Below, one piece after another: positions 45,593 through 57,100 of a DNA stretch of 64,000 bases. The notes beneath the pieces are model-generated. The model made no database searches. It was not told the DNA's origin and saw only the letters and a program-made list of their open reading frames with translations. The stretch spans positions 86,160,342 through 86,224,341 of the forward strand of contig CM035407.1 of NCBI GenBank assembly GCA_020310875.1. The letters are read 5' to 3'. The DNA comes from Ceratopteris richardii (Eukaryota; Streptophyta; Polypodiopsida; Polypodiales; Pteridaceae). Every line of letters starts with the position of its first letter. The stretch's first letter is position 1. Both the position numbers and the translations under genes were made by a program.

Positions 45593-48500
45593 ATGGATGA
45601 AAGCAATGATGTATTCTGTATGTTGGTTGTTGAGGATAGGTTGGATGGTACTAATTATCCATTGTGGGAATATATGATGCATCATGTATTGGAAGCAAAA
45701 GGATTGTGCAATATTGTGTAGAGTCTTGAAAAATGTCCTACTACACCTGCAAATACAGTTTTTGAAGGTGATGAAGATGGCATTGAAGATGATGATCTTC
45801 AAATTCTTGTTCGTGCTATGGTTCTTGCTGCACTTACTATAGAGAAAATTTTTTGGGATGGCAAAGATGCTCAAGGATTGATAGATTTTCTTGTCAAACA
45901 TGCCATTATCCCTCACATTCACTCCTACAAAACAACAAAGGATGATTAGGATACACTTACCACTTTATACCAAGCAGGAAATGAGGCTCATGTTGCTTAC
46001 CTCTGACAAGTGAGCATATGAATGAAGGAGATTCTATGGATAGATTTTTTGACAAAGATCAAAGATATGAAGGATCAATTGATTTTTTTTTATGAAGTCT
46101 TTCCAAATAGTTCAGTGGTGCAAACTGTTCTTAACGGTGTTCTAGATTCATATCAGAGTTTTTCTTCTACTCTCGATTGATTGATGAAAGGCAATCCAAA
46201 TGCCTTAACATTTGAGAAGTTAGTCTTAGTTTTGTTGCAACAAGACCTGTCTAGGCAAAACAAGTCCATTATGCATGTTGCAGATCAAACTTTCCTAGAT
46301 AATCAAAAGGGCAAATGTAAATGGAGCTCATCTATGAGTAAGCAAGAATCTACTAATGTTGCATAGTCAAAGAAGGAAGAAAAAGGTGAGAAGAAAATAG
46401 AAATAGTTTTGTAACTATTTTAAGTGAAATGATCATGTCATTAAGAGTTATCCAAAACTAGAGGCAAAGAAGAACGAGGCTAGAATGGTTGTTGTAGAGG
46501 TATGTATGCCTAAAATAGAGTATGCTCATCTTATTTAGAATGAAGAATGTACATTTACTACTGTATGCAACTATGACCCATCTTCTCATGAGCACTGTAT
46601 GTCTACAATAGACTCAAATGTTTGGTACTCTAATAGTGGGGCAACCAACCATATTACCTCGCAGTGTAGTTTCTTCAGTTCACTTGAGCCTGCCCCTACT
46701 AGCAATAATGTCACATGTGATAACAATTCCTAATATCTTGTAATGGGAGTTGGAAAGATCATCTTGACTACTACTGATGGTAGTTATTTCACATTGTTAA
46801 ATGCTTTGTATGTACCAAGGATCAAGAGAAATATGTTTTCAGTTTTTGCATTAGCCAAGATTGGCTTGGTTGTCAAATTTGATGATCACAAATGTACAGT
46901 TCATGATCTCTCATATGGAGATGTTATTATTGCATGTGGCATTTCATGTCGTGGGCTTTATAAGCTCATAGACTATGAAAAATCTATGAATGATTCAACA
47001 TGTGTAGTTCAAGATTCTCAGGCTATCTCAGATGCAAAGCTTTGGCATGAACACTTTGGTCATTTCAATTTTGCTAGTTTTCTACACCCGTAGAAATTTG
47101 AAATGGTGTCCTCTCTGCCCAAACTTGAGGCATCTTGTAAGCATGCCTAGAGCGTTGTATTTTGGGCAAAATTTAGTGTTCATCCTCCCCAAAAGATGGT
47201 TCAATTTGAGCTTCTCATAAGTTGCATCTTGTTTATAGTGATGTATGTGGTCCTATGCAGGGACCTTTTGGAAGATACCTTTACTTCGTGACTTTTATTG
47301 ATGATTTCTCTAGGCATGCATGGGTGTATCCACAAAAAGCAAAGTACAAAGTATTTATGTGCTTCAATCAACTTTTGGTTATGATTGAAAATCTACCAGC
47401 ATGTAAATCGGATACCCTCCATTCTGATCGAGGGGGGGAGTACATGTCTTCTGATTTTAATGCATTTTTGGCTTAGCGAAGTTAGTGTACAGTGTCGTAT
47501 ATGCATCAACAAAATGGAGTTGCTAAAAGAGAGAATAGGTATCTCATGGAGATGACAAGATGCATGGTCAAAAGTCAGGCTTTAGCGCACAACTTCTTGC
47601 TTGAGGTTGTTATGTGTGCAACATATGTACTTAATAGGTGTCCCACCAACACATTGCAATCTATCACTCCATATGAGGCTTGGCATGATCACAAGGCATC
47701 TCTTGCTCATCTATGCATATTTGGTTGTTTGGCATATGCATTAGTCTCTCAACAAAAACATAGGAAATTAGATGGTAAAGAAATGGAATGTATTTTTGTT
47801 GGGTATAGTTATGAAAGCAAAGGCTATCGTCTATATCATCCACATACTAAATGCATTTTTTAAAGCTGTGATGTTATTTTTGTGGAAAATGCAATCAGCC
47901 ATTACTTTCCTGTACCAAGGAGACTTCAATTAGCTCTAGAGATTTGTATGACACTTTGTTTCCTCTTTTTACAAGTGGATAGCCAAGTATTGGTCCAAAT
48001 GAGGCAATTTCTTAGCCTTTAGAAGTTCCACATCATAATGCAGATCATTCCATATCTGATGGAAATTTACATGATTCACTTATCCATGAGAGGGATGATA
48101 TAGACAAGGCAAAAACTATGCCTAAATGGCTAGTCAAAAGTTGAGAGATAGAGAATTATATGCAGGTCTATCATATCGTACTTGTCTAGGTTCTTATAGT
48201 GCTTCCTTTGCATCATACTTCTATGCAATGGCTACCTCTAGTGTTTGTGATGAGAATGAGCCCATTTCTTTTGATGAAGCATAAAATTCTGAAAATTGGA
48301 TGGTTGCTATCCAATCAAAATATGATGGTATTATGAAGAATGGTACCTGATCTTTATGTGATTCGCTTTGAGCCAAAAGGCAATCAGCACTAAATGGGTA
48401 TACAAGTTGAAACATAACCCTACTCGAACAGTCAACAGATATAAGGCCAAGCTTGTTGCTAAAGGTTATGCTCGAGAGAGGCATTGATTTTGATGAGACC

Positions 48501-49156
48501 TTTGCACCCACATGCCAAATGATCACCATTCATAACATATGTACACTTGCAGCTCATCGTGACTAGAATGTACATCAGTTGGACATTAAAGCTACATTTC
48601 TCAATGGTGACTTACATGAAGAAGTGTATGTATTTCACCCATGTGGTTTTGTGCAAAAAAGGCATGAAAACAAAGTATGCAAGTTGAAAAAGGTGCTCGG
48701 TATGAAAAGATACATGCATACTTGATTGCACATGGTTTTGAGAACATTCCAACTGAAAGCACCTTATATGTTAAGCATGCAGCTGATGTACTTCTGGTCA
48801 TTGTTGTGTATGTTGATGACATGCTGCTCACTTGTCCTAATGAGTTTATTTTATGCAAGTTGATAGGAGAATAGCTTTGTGTCAAACAAAATATATTGAC
48901 ATATTATTGCAACATTTTGGCCTTGACGATTGCAAACCTATTGCCACTCCTATGGAAACAATTTTATAATTGAGTCTTCATGATGTTGGAGATACATTTG
49001 ATGTTGTTCTCTATCAGTAGGCTGTTGGATGCTTGATTTACTTATGCGTAACTCAACTTGATATTCAGTTTGTTGTCTCTTAGATGAGCAAGTTTATGCA
49101 TTGCCTAGGTGTCCAACATTGGTAGGTAGTTAAGTGCATATTTTGCTACTTGAGTG
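45593..49156 (+). pseudogene. A4 gag-pol remnant
   Basis: gag MDESNDVFCMLVVEDRLD with an early TAG; gag core 46181-46366; knuckle damaged near 46410; protease word WYSNSGATNHIT (normally FDSGA); LWHEHFGHFNF at 47040; integrase core 47222-47476 (VYSDVCGPMQ, HSDRGGEYMSSDF), with the Glu position changed to Lys (NGVAKREN, 47515); RT with [11 protein letters not shown] (48800); RNase H start broken off. At the KL/LVHSD site this copy has CAT (His), where three other copies have TAG. Confidence 0.83.
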
Positions 49157-49668
49157 TGTTCGAGTTTGAGTTTTGCGAAAGCTACAACACAAGGAAGAAG
49201 AAGAAGCTTGGAGCACAACACACAATACTGAATGTATTACCAAGAGAATTTACAAAGATAAGTAATCCATTAGGGTTATAGGCATATATACAAGCTAGGG
49301 GAAAAAACCTCCTAAAGAGGGAAAAAGAACATTGGTGGTCCTAGTGTGGTCATACACATCACTACAAAAATATATCAACAAATGCCCTATGGGAGTGAGG
49401 CAGCGAACAAGGAGCTGGCATTCATGTATAAGGAAGTGCCAAGCTATGTGGTATCAATCCACAAAAGGAATTAAGCCCAAAGCTTTGCGGAAAGCTTCAA
49501 ACTTATCCCTAGGTAGAGCCTTTGTGAAAACATCTACAATGTTCTCCTATGTGGGTGCATATGCCAAAATAATATCTCTAGGAGAGAACCTCTCCCTCAC
49601 ACAATGATAGTCCACCTCAATGTGCTTAGTGGGAGCATGGAACACAAGGTTTCTCGCAATTTCCAATG
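49157..49668 (-). mobile_element. family-A fragment A5 (LTR plus RNase H tail)
   Basis: LTR 49157-49380 (minus, plus-strand ends TGTTCGAGTTTG and TATATCAACA), polypurine tract (AATGCCCTATGGGAG), then RNase H C-terminus up to 49668, where it stops abruptly at sequence of element G. It lies inverted against the 3' side of A4. Confidence 0.82.
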
Positions 49669-50286
49669 CGACAAAAGTGATTTTAAACTTCCACAAGTTG
49701 TAGTTTGTACCATCAAGTTTACCTTCCATGAAGACTGGTGGTCATATCCGCAATGTTAGGATGAACAACATCATTGCTTCTCTTGTTTGTGCTCCACCTA
49801 CTCCTCTTGACGAACCACCTTGATTCCCAATTGTAGATGATGATGTATTGCTTAACATCTTCTCTCTTTTTTTGTTGAAACCTCTGCATTTTTGCTTCTA
49901 CACCATTCATAGTCTCCTGAGCTTTGATAGCATGTAAGAAAATAACAGCACAATAGAATAGAATAGTAGACTGAGTTGAGAAAAAAGTGTAGACAAAGAT
50001 AGATGCAAACTGAGAGATAGAGAACTCAAATTCTCAGATTGCCAAGCATAATGCAGTTACAATGATGGTGTTGTCCACCCGAGCACTCCCAATATGAAGC
50101 TTAGATGGCAATATAGATAGATTCTAGATGAAGGGCTTACTAGTGTGCAATACTATGTAAAGATCAACCTGGGCCATGCTCATATAGCTTTTACAAGGGA
50201 AGTCGATATAGATAAATGTAGTAAGGAGATATGATAGTAGAAAAATATACAATATGACAATATCTCCATGACTAGAAGTCCTACCA
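49669..50286 (-). mobile_element. copia fragment G: 5' LTR, primer site, gag start
   Basis: LTR 49933-50286 (354 bp, plus-strand ends TGTAAGAAAATAAC and AAGTCCTACCA). Next to it the minus strand reads TGCTATCAAAGCTCAGG, two changes from a Met-tRNA primer site, then ETMNGVEAKMQRFQQKK (leader or upstream gag) and MEGKLDGTNYNLWKFKITFV, a copia gag N-terminus. It is truncated at 49669. Its LTR does not match the remaining bases of F, so it is probably a different element. Confidence 0.6.
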
Positions 50287-50700
50287 TCTCGGCCCTATGG
50301 GCCAGGGGATGGGCCCCTTGGATCCCACAAAAGGGGGAAAGCCCCCCTCTGCACCCCCCTATTGAGGTTCTATGGGGAAACCACTTGATGCCACAAGGCC
50401 TTTGTTTTTGCCTTGAATGGAAAGCCAATGGCCCCGAAGTTTATGCCCTACCTAACCTAATGGCTAGGCTCACAAAGATCATCTATAACCATCAACGGTC
50501 ACACATAGACCTCATCTAACATAGAAGTAAGGGTTCCACAAATGTCCAGTCTCTCACAATGGCTTCTCCTCATAATGAGGGCCTTAGAACTTAGAGGACC
50601 ATGGATCATTTGCGGTCACTTGAGGGTGGATTATTGAGCATATATAACAATTGTGTCATCCTTGTGCCTTAATAGAGAATAACTTAGCATCTAAAGATTC
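50287..50700 (-). other. GC-rich stretch at the 3' side of gypsy C1
   Basis: Includes G/C-rich runs (GGGCCAGGGGATGGGCCCC, 50299-50317) and frames that may be degraded RNase H sequence of C1. No clear domain. Confidence 0.35.
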
Positions 50701-51608
50701 TTCTTCCACTCCAGTTGCTTGGTCCTTTAGGTACATGGTTGATGATCCGTAATTATAATGAATTTTATCCCTGGCAAGTAATGGTGGAACTTTTCGACAT
50801 CGAATTCAATTGCTAAGGCCTCCCTTTTTATTGTACTATTTTTTTTTTTTGCTTTAGCAAAAACTCGACTGGCATACAGGATGAATCTATCTAGCTTGTA
50901 CTCTTCATTGTGTTGAGTGAGGATTGCTCCAACTGCATATGCACTTACATCTACATGGACATGAAAGACCTTGGAACAATCTGGTGTAACAAGAATCAGT
51001 GCAATCACTAGCTTGAATCTCAATGTGTGATAAGCCATCTCCTCCTCTTCATCCCACTTGAATGGGACTTCCTTACATGTGAGCCTAGCTAGAGGCCTAG
51101 CTATCTCTGCATAGATTTTAATAAACCTCCTATGGTAACCAGTATGACCCATAAAGCTCTGAATTTCTTTTGGTGAATTGGGCCTGGGTAACTCCAATAT
51201 GGCTACAATTTTATCTAGGTCAAGAACCATACCTTTAGCACATACTAGATGCCCCAAGAGAGTACCTTATGTCACTAGGAAGTCACATTTATTAGGATTC
51301 AAGTTCAATTTTGTCTCTTGACATCTATTGAAAACCTGTTGTGATTGAATTAGATGATCATTTAAGCAATCCATAGGAGTACTGGTATGAGTACCTGAGA
51401 AAGCTGAAAAATCATCCATGAAAATCTACAAGCCCTCTAAAATTAAGGGTCCAAAAATAAGGTTCATAATCTTCTTGAAGGTGGGTGGGGCATTTATGAG
51501 TCCAAAAGGCATCTCCACATAAACATATGTGCCCCAAGAAGTAATGAAGGTTGTATTCCCCCTATCCTATAGGTGGATGGATATTTGCTTATATCCACTG
51601 AATCCATC
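50701..51608 (-). pseudogene. gypsy C1 RT C-terminal half and RNase H
   Basis: On the minus strand from 51608: DGFSGYKQISIHL (RT motif A region), TTFITSWGTYVYVEMPFGL, FMDDFSAFSGT (the YVDD-like box, as FMDD), then GHLVCAKGMVLDLDKIVAIL and FMGHTGYHRRFIKIYAEIA, typical of Ty3/gypsy thumb, and RNase H to GIKFIIITDHQPCT. Stops interrupt the first part. Its N-terminal half is at 56752-57100 beyond A3. Confidence 0.85.
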
Positions 51609-51837
51609 TGTTGGGGTTAGACGTCTGCGGAAGCATGCGAACAATACAAGGAAGAAGAAGAAGCTTGGAGCACAACACACAATACTGAATGTATTACTAG
51701 AGAATGTACAAAGATAAGTAGCCCATTAGGGAAATAGGCGTATATACAAACCGAGGGAAAAAACCTCCTAAAGATGGAAAAAAGTGCCCCCGCGGTCCTA
51801 GTGTGTTCACACACATTACTACCTAAATATATCAACA
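51609..51837 (-). repeat. 3' LTR of A3
   Basis: 229 bp, TGTTGGGGTTAGACGTC to TATATCAACA on the plus strand. Confidence 0.92.
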
Positions 51838-51911
51838 AATCCCCCTTAGGAGTGATGCGGTGAACAAGGATCTGGCACTCATGTATAAGGAAGTGCCAAG
51901 CTATGTGGAAA

Positions 51912-54900
51912 TCACTCCACAAAAGGAAGTAAGCCCAAAGCTTTGCGGAAAGCTTCAAACTTCTCCCTAGGCAGAGCCTTCGTGAAAAGGTCTGCAATGT
52001 TCTCTTGCGTGGGCACATGTGCCAAGCTGATCTCCCCAACAGAGAGCCTCTCCCTGACATAGTGATAATGCACTTAATGTGCTTACTGTGAGCATGGAAC
52101 ACAGGGTTCCTCGCAACTGCCAATGTGCTCTGACTATCAGTGAAGATGGTGGTGGCAGAAGACTGACAACACCCAAATCAGCCATAAGGCGTCTGAGCCA
52201 CACACACTCAACAATTGCAATGAAAGTTGCCCTATACTCAGCCTCACAACTAGAAGTGGCCACAGTAGGCTGCTTCTTGCTCAACCAAGATATACATGAG
52301 CTACCAAGCATGAAGCAAAAGCCACTAGTGGATACACGATTGTCATAGCAACCAGCCCAATTAGAGTGAGAAAAAGCATGCAAATCTAGCGGTAGTGATC
52401 CCCCCTAGGGACAAAACAACCCAAGTAGCTGAGTATCACTCAAGTAGCGAAAGATGCACTTAACCGCCTGCCAATGCTTCACTCCTGGGCAATGCATAAA
52501 CCTGCTCATCTGTGAGACAACAAACTGAATATCGGGCTGAGTAATGCATAAGTAAATCAAGCATCCAGCAGCCTACTGATAGAGAACAGCATCAAATGCA
52601 TCTCCAGCATCATGAAGACTCAATCGTAAACCTGTCTCCATAGGAGTGGCAATAGGCTTACAGCCTTCAAGGCCAAAACACTACAATAATGTGTCAATAT
52701 ATTTTGTTTGACACAAGGCCATTCCACCATCAACTTGCATAAACTGAATGCCCAAATAGTGATGCAAATGCCCCAAATCAGACATCTCAAATGAGGCATG
52801 CAAATTAGCCTTAAAATCAGCAATATGCTTGTCAATAGGACCAGTGAGCAACATGTCGTCAACATAGACAACAATGATCAGAAGCACATCACTAGCACGC
52901 TGAACATATAAGGTGCTTTCAGTTGGACTGTTCACAAAACCATGTGCAATCAGATAGGCATGTATCTTCTCATACCAAGCACGTGGTGCTTGCTTTAAAC
53001 CATATAATGCCTTCTTTAACCTACACACCTGGTTTTCATGCCCTTTCTGCACAAAGCCACGGGGCTGAAAAACATACACTTCTTCATGCAAATCACCACT
53101 TAGAAATGCATTTTTAATGTCCAACTGATGTACATTCCAACCATGATGGGCTCTAAGTGCACAGATGCTCCGAACAGTAGTCATACGGCATGTAGGTGCA
53201 AAGATCTTATCAAAATCAATGCCTCTTTCCTGTGCATAACCCTTTGCAACAAGCCTAGCCTTATACCTGTCAATTGTTCCATCAGGCTTACGCTTAAACT
53301 TGTAAACCCACTTAGTGCCAATGGCCTTCTTGCCAGGAGGCAAGTCACATAAAGACCAAGTATTGTTCTTCATTATAGCATCATATTCAGATTGCATAGC
53401 AGCCATCCAATTTTTTGAATTTTGTGCTTCGTCAAATGAAATAGGCTCATTCTTGTCACAGAGACTAGATGTAGCCATAGCATAGCAATCTGATGCAAAA
53501 GAGGCACTATGAGAGCGTGATCGAGTACGATATGACAGAGGTGCATCTAATTTGTTGTCATGTAAAGTTCGCACCAGCCATTTTGGCATAGTTTTTGCCT
53601 CCTCAATGTCAGCTCTCTCATCAACAAGTGCATCATGTAAATCTGCATCAGAAATGGAATGATCTGCATCATCACATGAAACCTGCAAAGGCTTCTCAGT
53701 TGCCTCATTGGGACTAGCACTAGACTATCCACCTGTAAAAAGAGGCAGCAAAGTATCATACATGTCTTTGGAGCTAACAGATGTCTCCTTAGTACATGAA
53801 AGCAATGGCTGAATAGCATCTTCCACAAAAACAACATCACGGCTAACCACAATGCATTTAGTTTGTGGATGATACAGATGATAGCCTTTACTTTTATAAT
53901 TGTACCCAACAAAAATACATTTTACTGCTTTATCATCCAATTTTCTACAATGTTGTTCAGGCACTAATGCATATGGCAAACAACCAAAAACATGCAGATG
54001 TGCAACGGATGGCTTGCGATCATGCCAAGACTCATATGGAGTGATAGATTGCAGTGCCTTAGTGGGACACCTGTTAAGTACATATGCTGCACACATGACA
54101 GCCTCAAGCCAGAACTATGTGGTAAAGCCTGACTCTTGACCATACACCTCGCCATCTCCATGAGTGACCTATTCTTTCGTTCAACAACTCCATTCTGTTG
54201 AGGTGTATATGCCACTGTACACTGGTGTTTTATCCCATGTTCAACTAGAAATGCATTAAAATCAGAAGACATATATTCCCCCCCTCGATCAGAACGGAGG
54301 GTGCCCATTTTACATGCTCATAGATTTTCAGCCAAAACCAAAAACTATTTGAAGCAGATGAACACTTCAAGCTTTGCCTTCAATGGATATAACCATGCAT
54401 GCCTAGAAAATCATCAATGAAAGTCACAAAGTAAAGATAATTTCCAAAAGAAGGTGTCTGCATAGGACCACAGATATCACTATGTACAAGCTACAATTTC
54501 TGAGTAGCCCGAACTGAACCATCTTTTGGAAATGAGGAACGCTGCATTTTGCCCAAAATACAGCCTTCACAAACATGTTTTCCATGTGCCTCAAGTTTCG
54601 GCAAAGAGGACACCATTTCAGATTTCTGCAGGCATAGCAAACTAGCAAAATTCAGATGACCAAAGTGTGCATGCCAAAGCTTTACATCTGACATAGCTTG
54701 AGAATCATGTACTGCACATGCCGAATCATTAAGAATCTTTCATAGTCTATGAGCTTATACAACCCATGACATAAAATGCCAGAAGCAATAATCACATCGC
54801 CATTAGACAAATCATGAACTATACACCTGTCATCAACAAATTTCACAACCAAGCCAATCTTGGCTAATGCAGAAACTGATAACAGATTTTTTATTGATCC

Positions 54901-56180
54901 CTGGCACAAACAAAGCATCTGACAAAGTGAAAGAGCTACCATCAGCAGTAGTCAAAATGATCTCACCAACTCCCATAACATGATAAGAGGAGTTGTTGGC
55001 GCATGTAACAGTTTTTCCTATAGGGGAAGGCTCGAGTGAAGAGAAGAAACTATGTTGCGAGGTAATATGTTTGGTTGCCCCACTGTCAAAGTACCAAACA
55101 TCTGAGTCTACTACAGAGATGCACTGCTCATGAGAAGATGGGTCAAAACTGCAAACAGTAGTAAACGCCCATTCTTCTTCCTGCACAAGATTAGCAGACT
55201 CCATTTTTGGTGTAGAGGTTCTACAACAACCATTCCAGCCTCTTTCTTCTTTGACACTTTAGCAACCAGTTTTGGACAGTTCTTTATGATATGATCGTTC
55301 CCTTTACAGTACTTGCAAAATAGTTTCTGCTTTTTTGATTTTTCTCATCTTTATCTTGGTTCTTCGAATGTGCAACATTTGCAGATTTTTGCTTACTAGT
55401 AGAAGAGCTCCATTTTCCTTTGCCCTTCTAACTAGCTAGGAAAGCTTGATCTGCAACATGCATAATGGACCTGTTTTGCCTGGACTCATCTTCATGCAAC
55501 AGAACAAAGACTAACTCCTCAAATGACAAGGCATTTGGATTGCCTTTCGTCATCAACCAAAGAGTAGAAGCAAAACTCAGGTATGAATCAGGAAGACCAT
55601 TCAGAACGGTCTGCACAAGTGAGCTATCTATCTGGTATAACCTCATCAGCAAAAATCAACTGTTCCTTTAAGTCTTTGATCTTTGTTAGAAAACTGTCCA
55701 TAGAATCACCTTCATTCATGTGCTCACTCTCCAATTGTTTGTGGAGGTAAGCAACACGACCCTCATTCCTAGCTTGGTACAATGTGGTAAGTGTATCCCA
55801 AGCATCCTTAGCTGTTCTGTAAGAGTGAATGTGAGGAATAATGGCACGTTTGACAGACAAAGATATCAATGCATGTGCCTGAGCATCTCTGCCATCCGAA
55901 CAAATCTGCTATGCAGTAGGTGCAACAAAAACCGTAGCATGAACAAGAATATGTAGAATATTATCATCTTCGACACCTTTTGCATCAACTTCAGTACCTA
56001 CAGTTGTAACAGTTGCAGGTGTGGTAGGACGTTTTTCAACACCCTGCACAATGTTCCATAGTCCTTTTGCAACCAATACATGTCGCATCATATAAGCTCA
56101 TAATGGGTAGTTGGTACCATCCAACTTATCCTCAACAACCAACATACGAAATACATCACTGCTTTCAGCCGTGACTAAAA
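51912..56180 (-). pseudogene. A3 gag-pol remnant
   Basis: gag from about 56180 (start codon altered, VEDKLDGTNYPL then TGA, MMRHVLVAKGLWNIVQGVE), gag core 55428-55869, knuckle near 55310, protease VWYFDSGATKHIT (55090), integrase LWHAHFGHLNF, CEGCILGK, RSDRGGEY, NGVVERKN (all key residues present), RT 52681-53688 in one 335-codon frame with [11 protein letters not shown], RNase H 51912-52383. TAG codons interrupt at KL*LVHSD (54491), YIDTLL*CFG (52681) and YQ*AAGCLIYL (about 52575). It is the least broken family-A pol here. Confidence 0.88.
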
Positions 56181-56520
56181 TACCTTGATGCAGAAATTTG
56201 ATTGTATCTCAAAAAGTTGAATGGAACTACCTAGACGAGTTCTACTAAACTTGTAGCAGACTTTGAGATGTTTATATTGATGAACTGAAATAGGTATATA
56301 CCTTTGGCACAAAAAGACAAAATAGCCTACACAAGCACTGCGATAGTGCATTCAGAGGCTGAAACGAGCTCAGATTGCGATTTTGGCACCACAGAGTGAA
56401 ACCGTTTTGATCTTTGAAACACCTTGAGTATGCTCACCAAATTTCGTGTGAATCTGAGAATGCAACCAGAGGAGTGTCGACGGCACCCTAGATGAGGCGA
56501 CAACCTATTTTGATACCAAT

Positions 56521-56751
56521 TGTTGCAGTTAGATGTCTACAGAAGCATGCGAACAACACAAGGAAGAAGAAGAAGCTTGGAGCACAACACACAATAATGA
56601 ATGTATTACTAGAGAATGTATAAAGATAAGTAGCCCATTAGGGCAATAGGCGTATATACAAGCCGGGGGAAAAAAACCTCCTAAAGAGTGAAAAAAGTGC
56701 CTCGGGCAGTCCTAGTGTGTTCACACACATCACTACCTAAATATATCAACA
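56521..56751 (-). repeat. 5' LTR of A3
   Basis: 231 bp, TGTTGCAGTTAGATGTC to TATATCAACA on plus. Confidence 0.92.
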
Positions 56752-57100
56752 CCATCCATGAGCCTATACAATGTAAGTCCAACAACTTCTTCTATAACCT
56801 GCTCTACAAAATGCATAGGAAATCCATCTAGAATTTTTACCTTATTCAGTGCTCTGAAATCCACACATATGCAGATTTTGTTTTATCCTTCTTGGGTACT
56901 ATGACCATGGGCGATAGCCACTCTGAATGTTCCACTGGAATGATAATCCCGACATCCTCCATTTTTTGGATCTCTAGGGAGACCAGCTTAGCATACTTTG
57001 GATTTAATCTATAACTTTTCTCCTTTACTAGTTTGGCTCCTTCAATCAATGGAATCCTGTGTTCCTCAAAGCTTGCAAGCACTCCTTCTAAATCTTTTTA
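56752..57100 (-). pseudogene. gypsy C1 RT N-terminal half
   Basis: Minus-strand frames read LASFEEHRIPLIEGAKLV, NPKYAKLVSLEIQKMEDVG, IIPVEHSEWLSPMVIVPKKD, then (after a shift) VDFRALNKVKILDGFPMHFV and RLMDG at the A3 junction. GATGG at the junction is the target duplication, so MDG joins directly to DGFSGY at 51608. Confidence 0.85.

Larger units (their letters stand above)
45080..49156 (+). mobile_element. family-A copia A4, plus strand, 3' end lost
   Basis: 5' LTR 45080-45309, primer site ATTAGTATCAGAGCAAG, gag from 45593, pol to 49156 where copy A5 (opposite strand) begins. The 3' LTR is not present. It is inserted in the integrase of F. Confidence 0.85.
51609..56751 (-). mobile_element. 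complete family-A copia A3, 5.1 kb
   Basis: LTRs 51609-51837 and 56521-56751, both TG...CA, with a perfect 5-bp target duplication CCATC (51604-51608 and 56752-56756). Primer site ATTGGTATC on the minus strand at 56512-56520; polypurine tract beside the left LTR (AATCCCCCTTAGGAG on plus). LTRs differ at about 18-20 positions (roughly 92% alike). This is the reference copy for the family in this window. Confidence 0.93.

Noticed and set aside
49669..50286. G as the missing 5' end of element F
   Set aside because: The G LTR start (minus) does not match the LTR start left in F at 34642-34717.
50290..50430. GC-rich 50290-50430 as a CpG-island promoter or gene
   Set aside because: Short, no ORF with a domain, lies inside decayed gypsy sequence.
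18118..55652. Shared TAG codons as proof of stop-codon recoding
   Set aside because: Methylated CAG (CHG) sites mutate to TAG readily and the copies are related. Four copies cannot separate these explanations.
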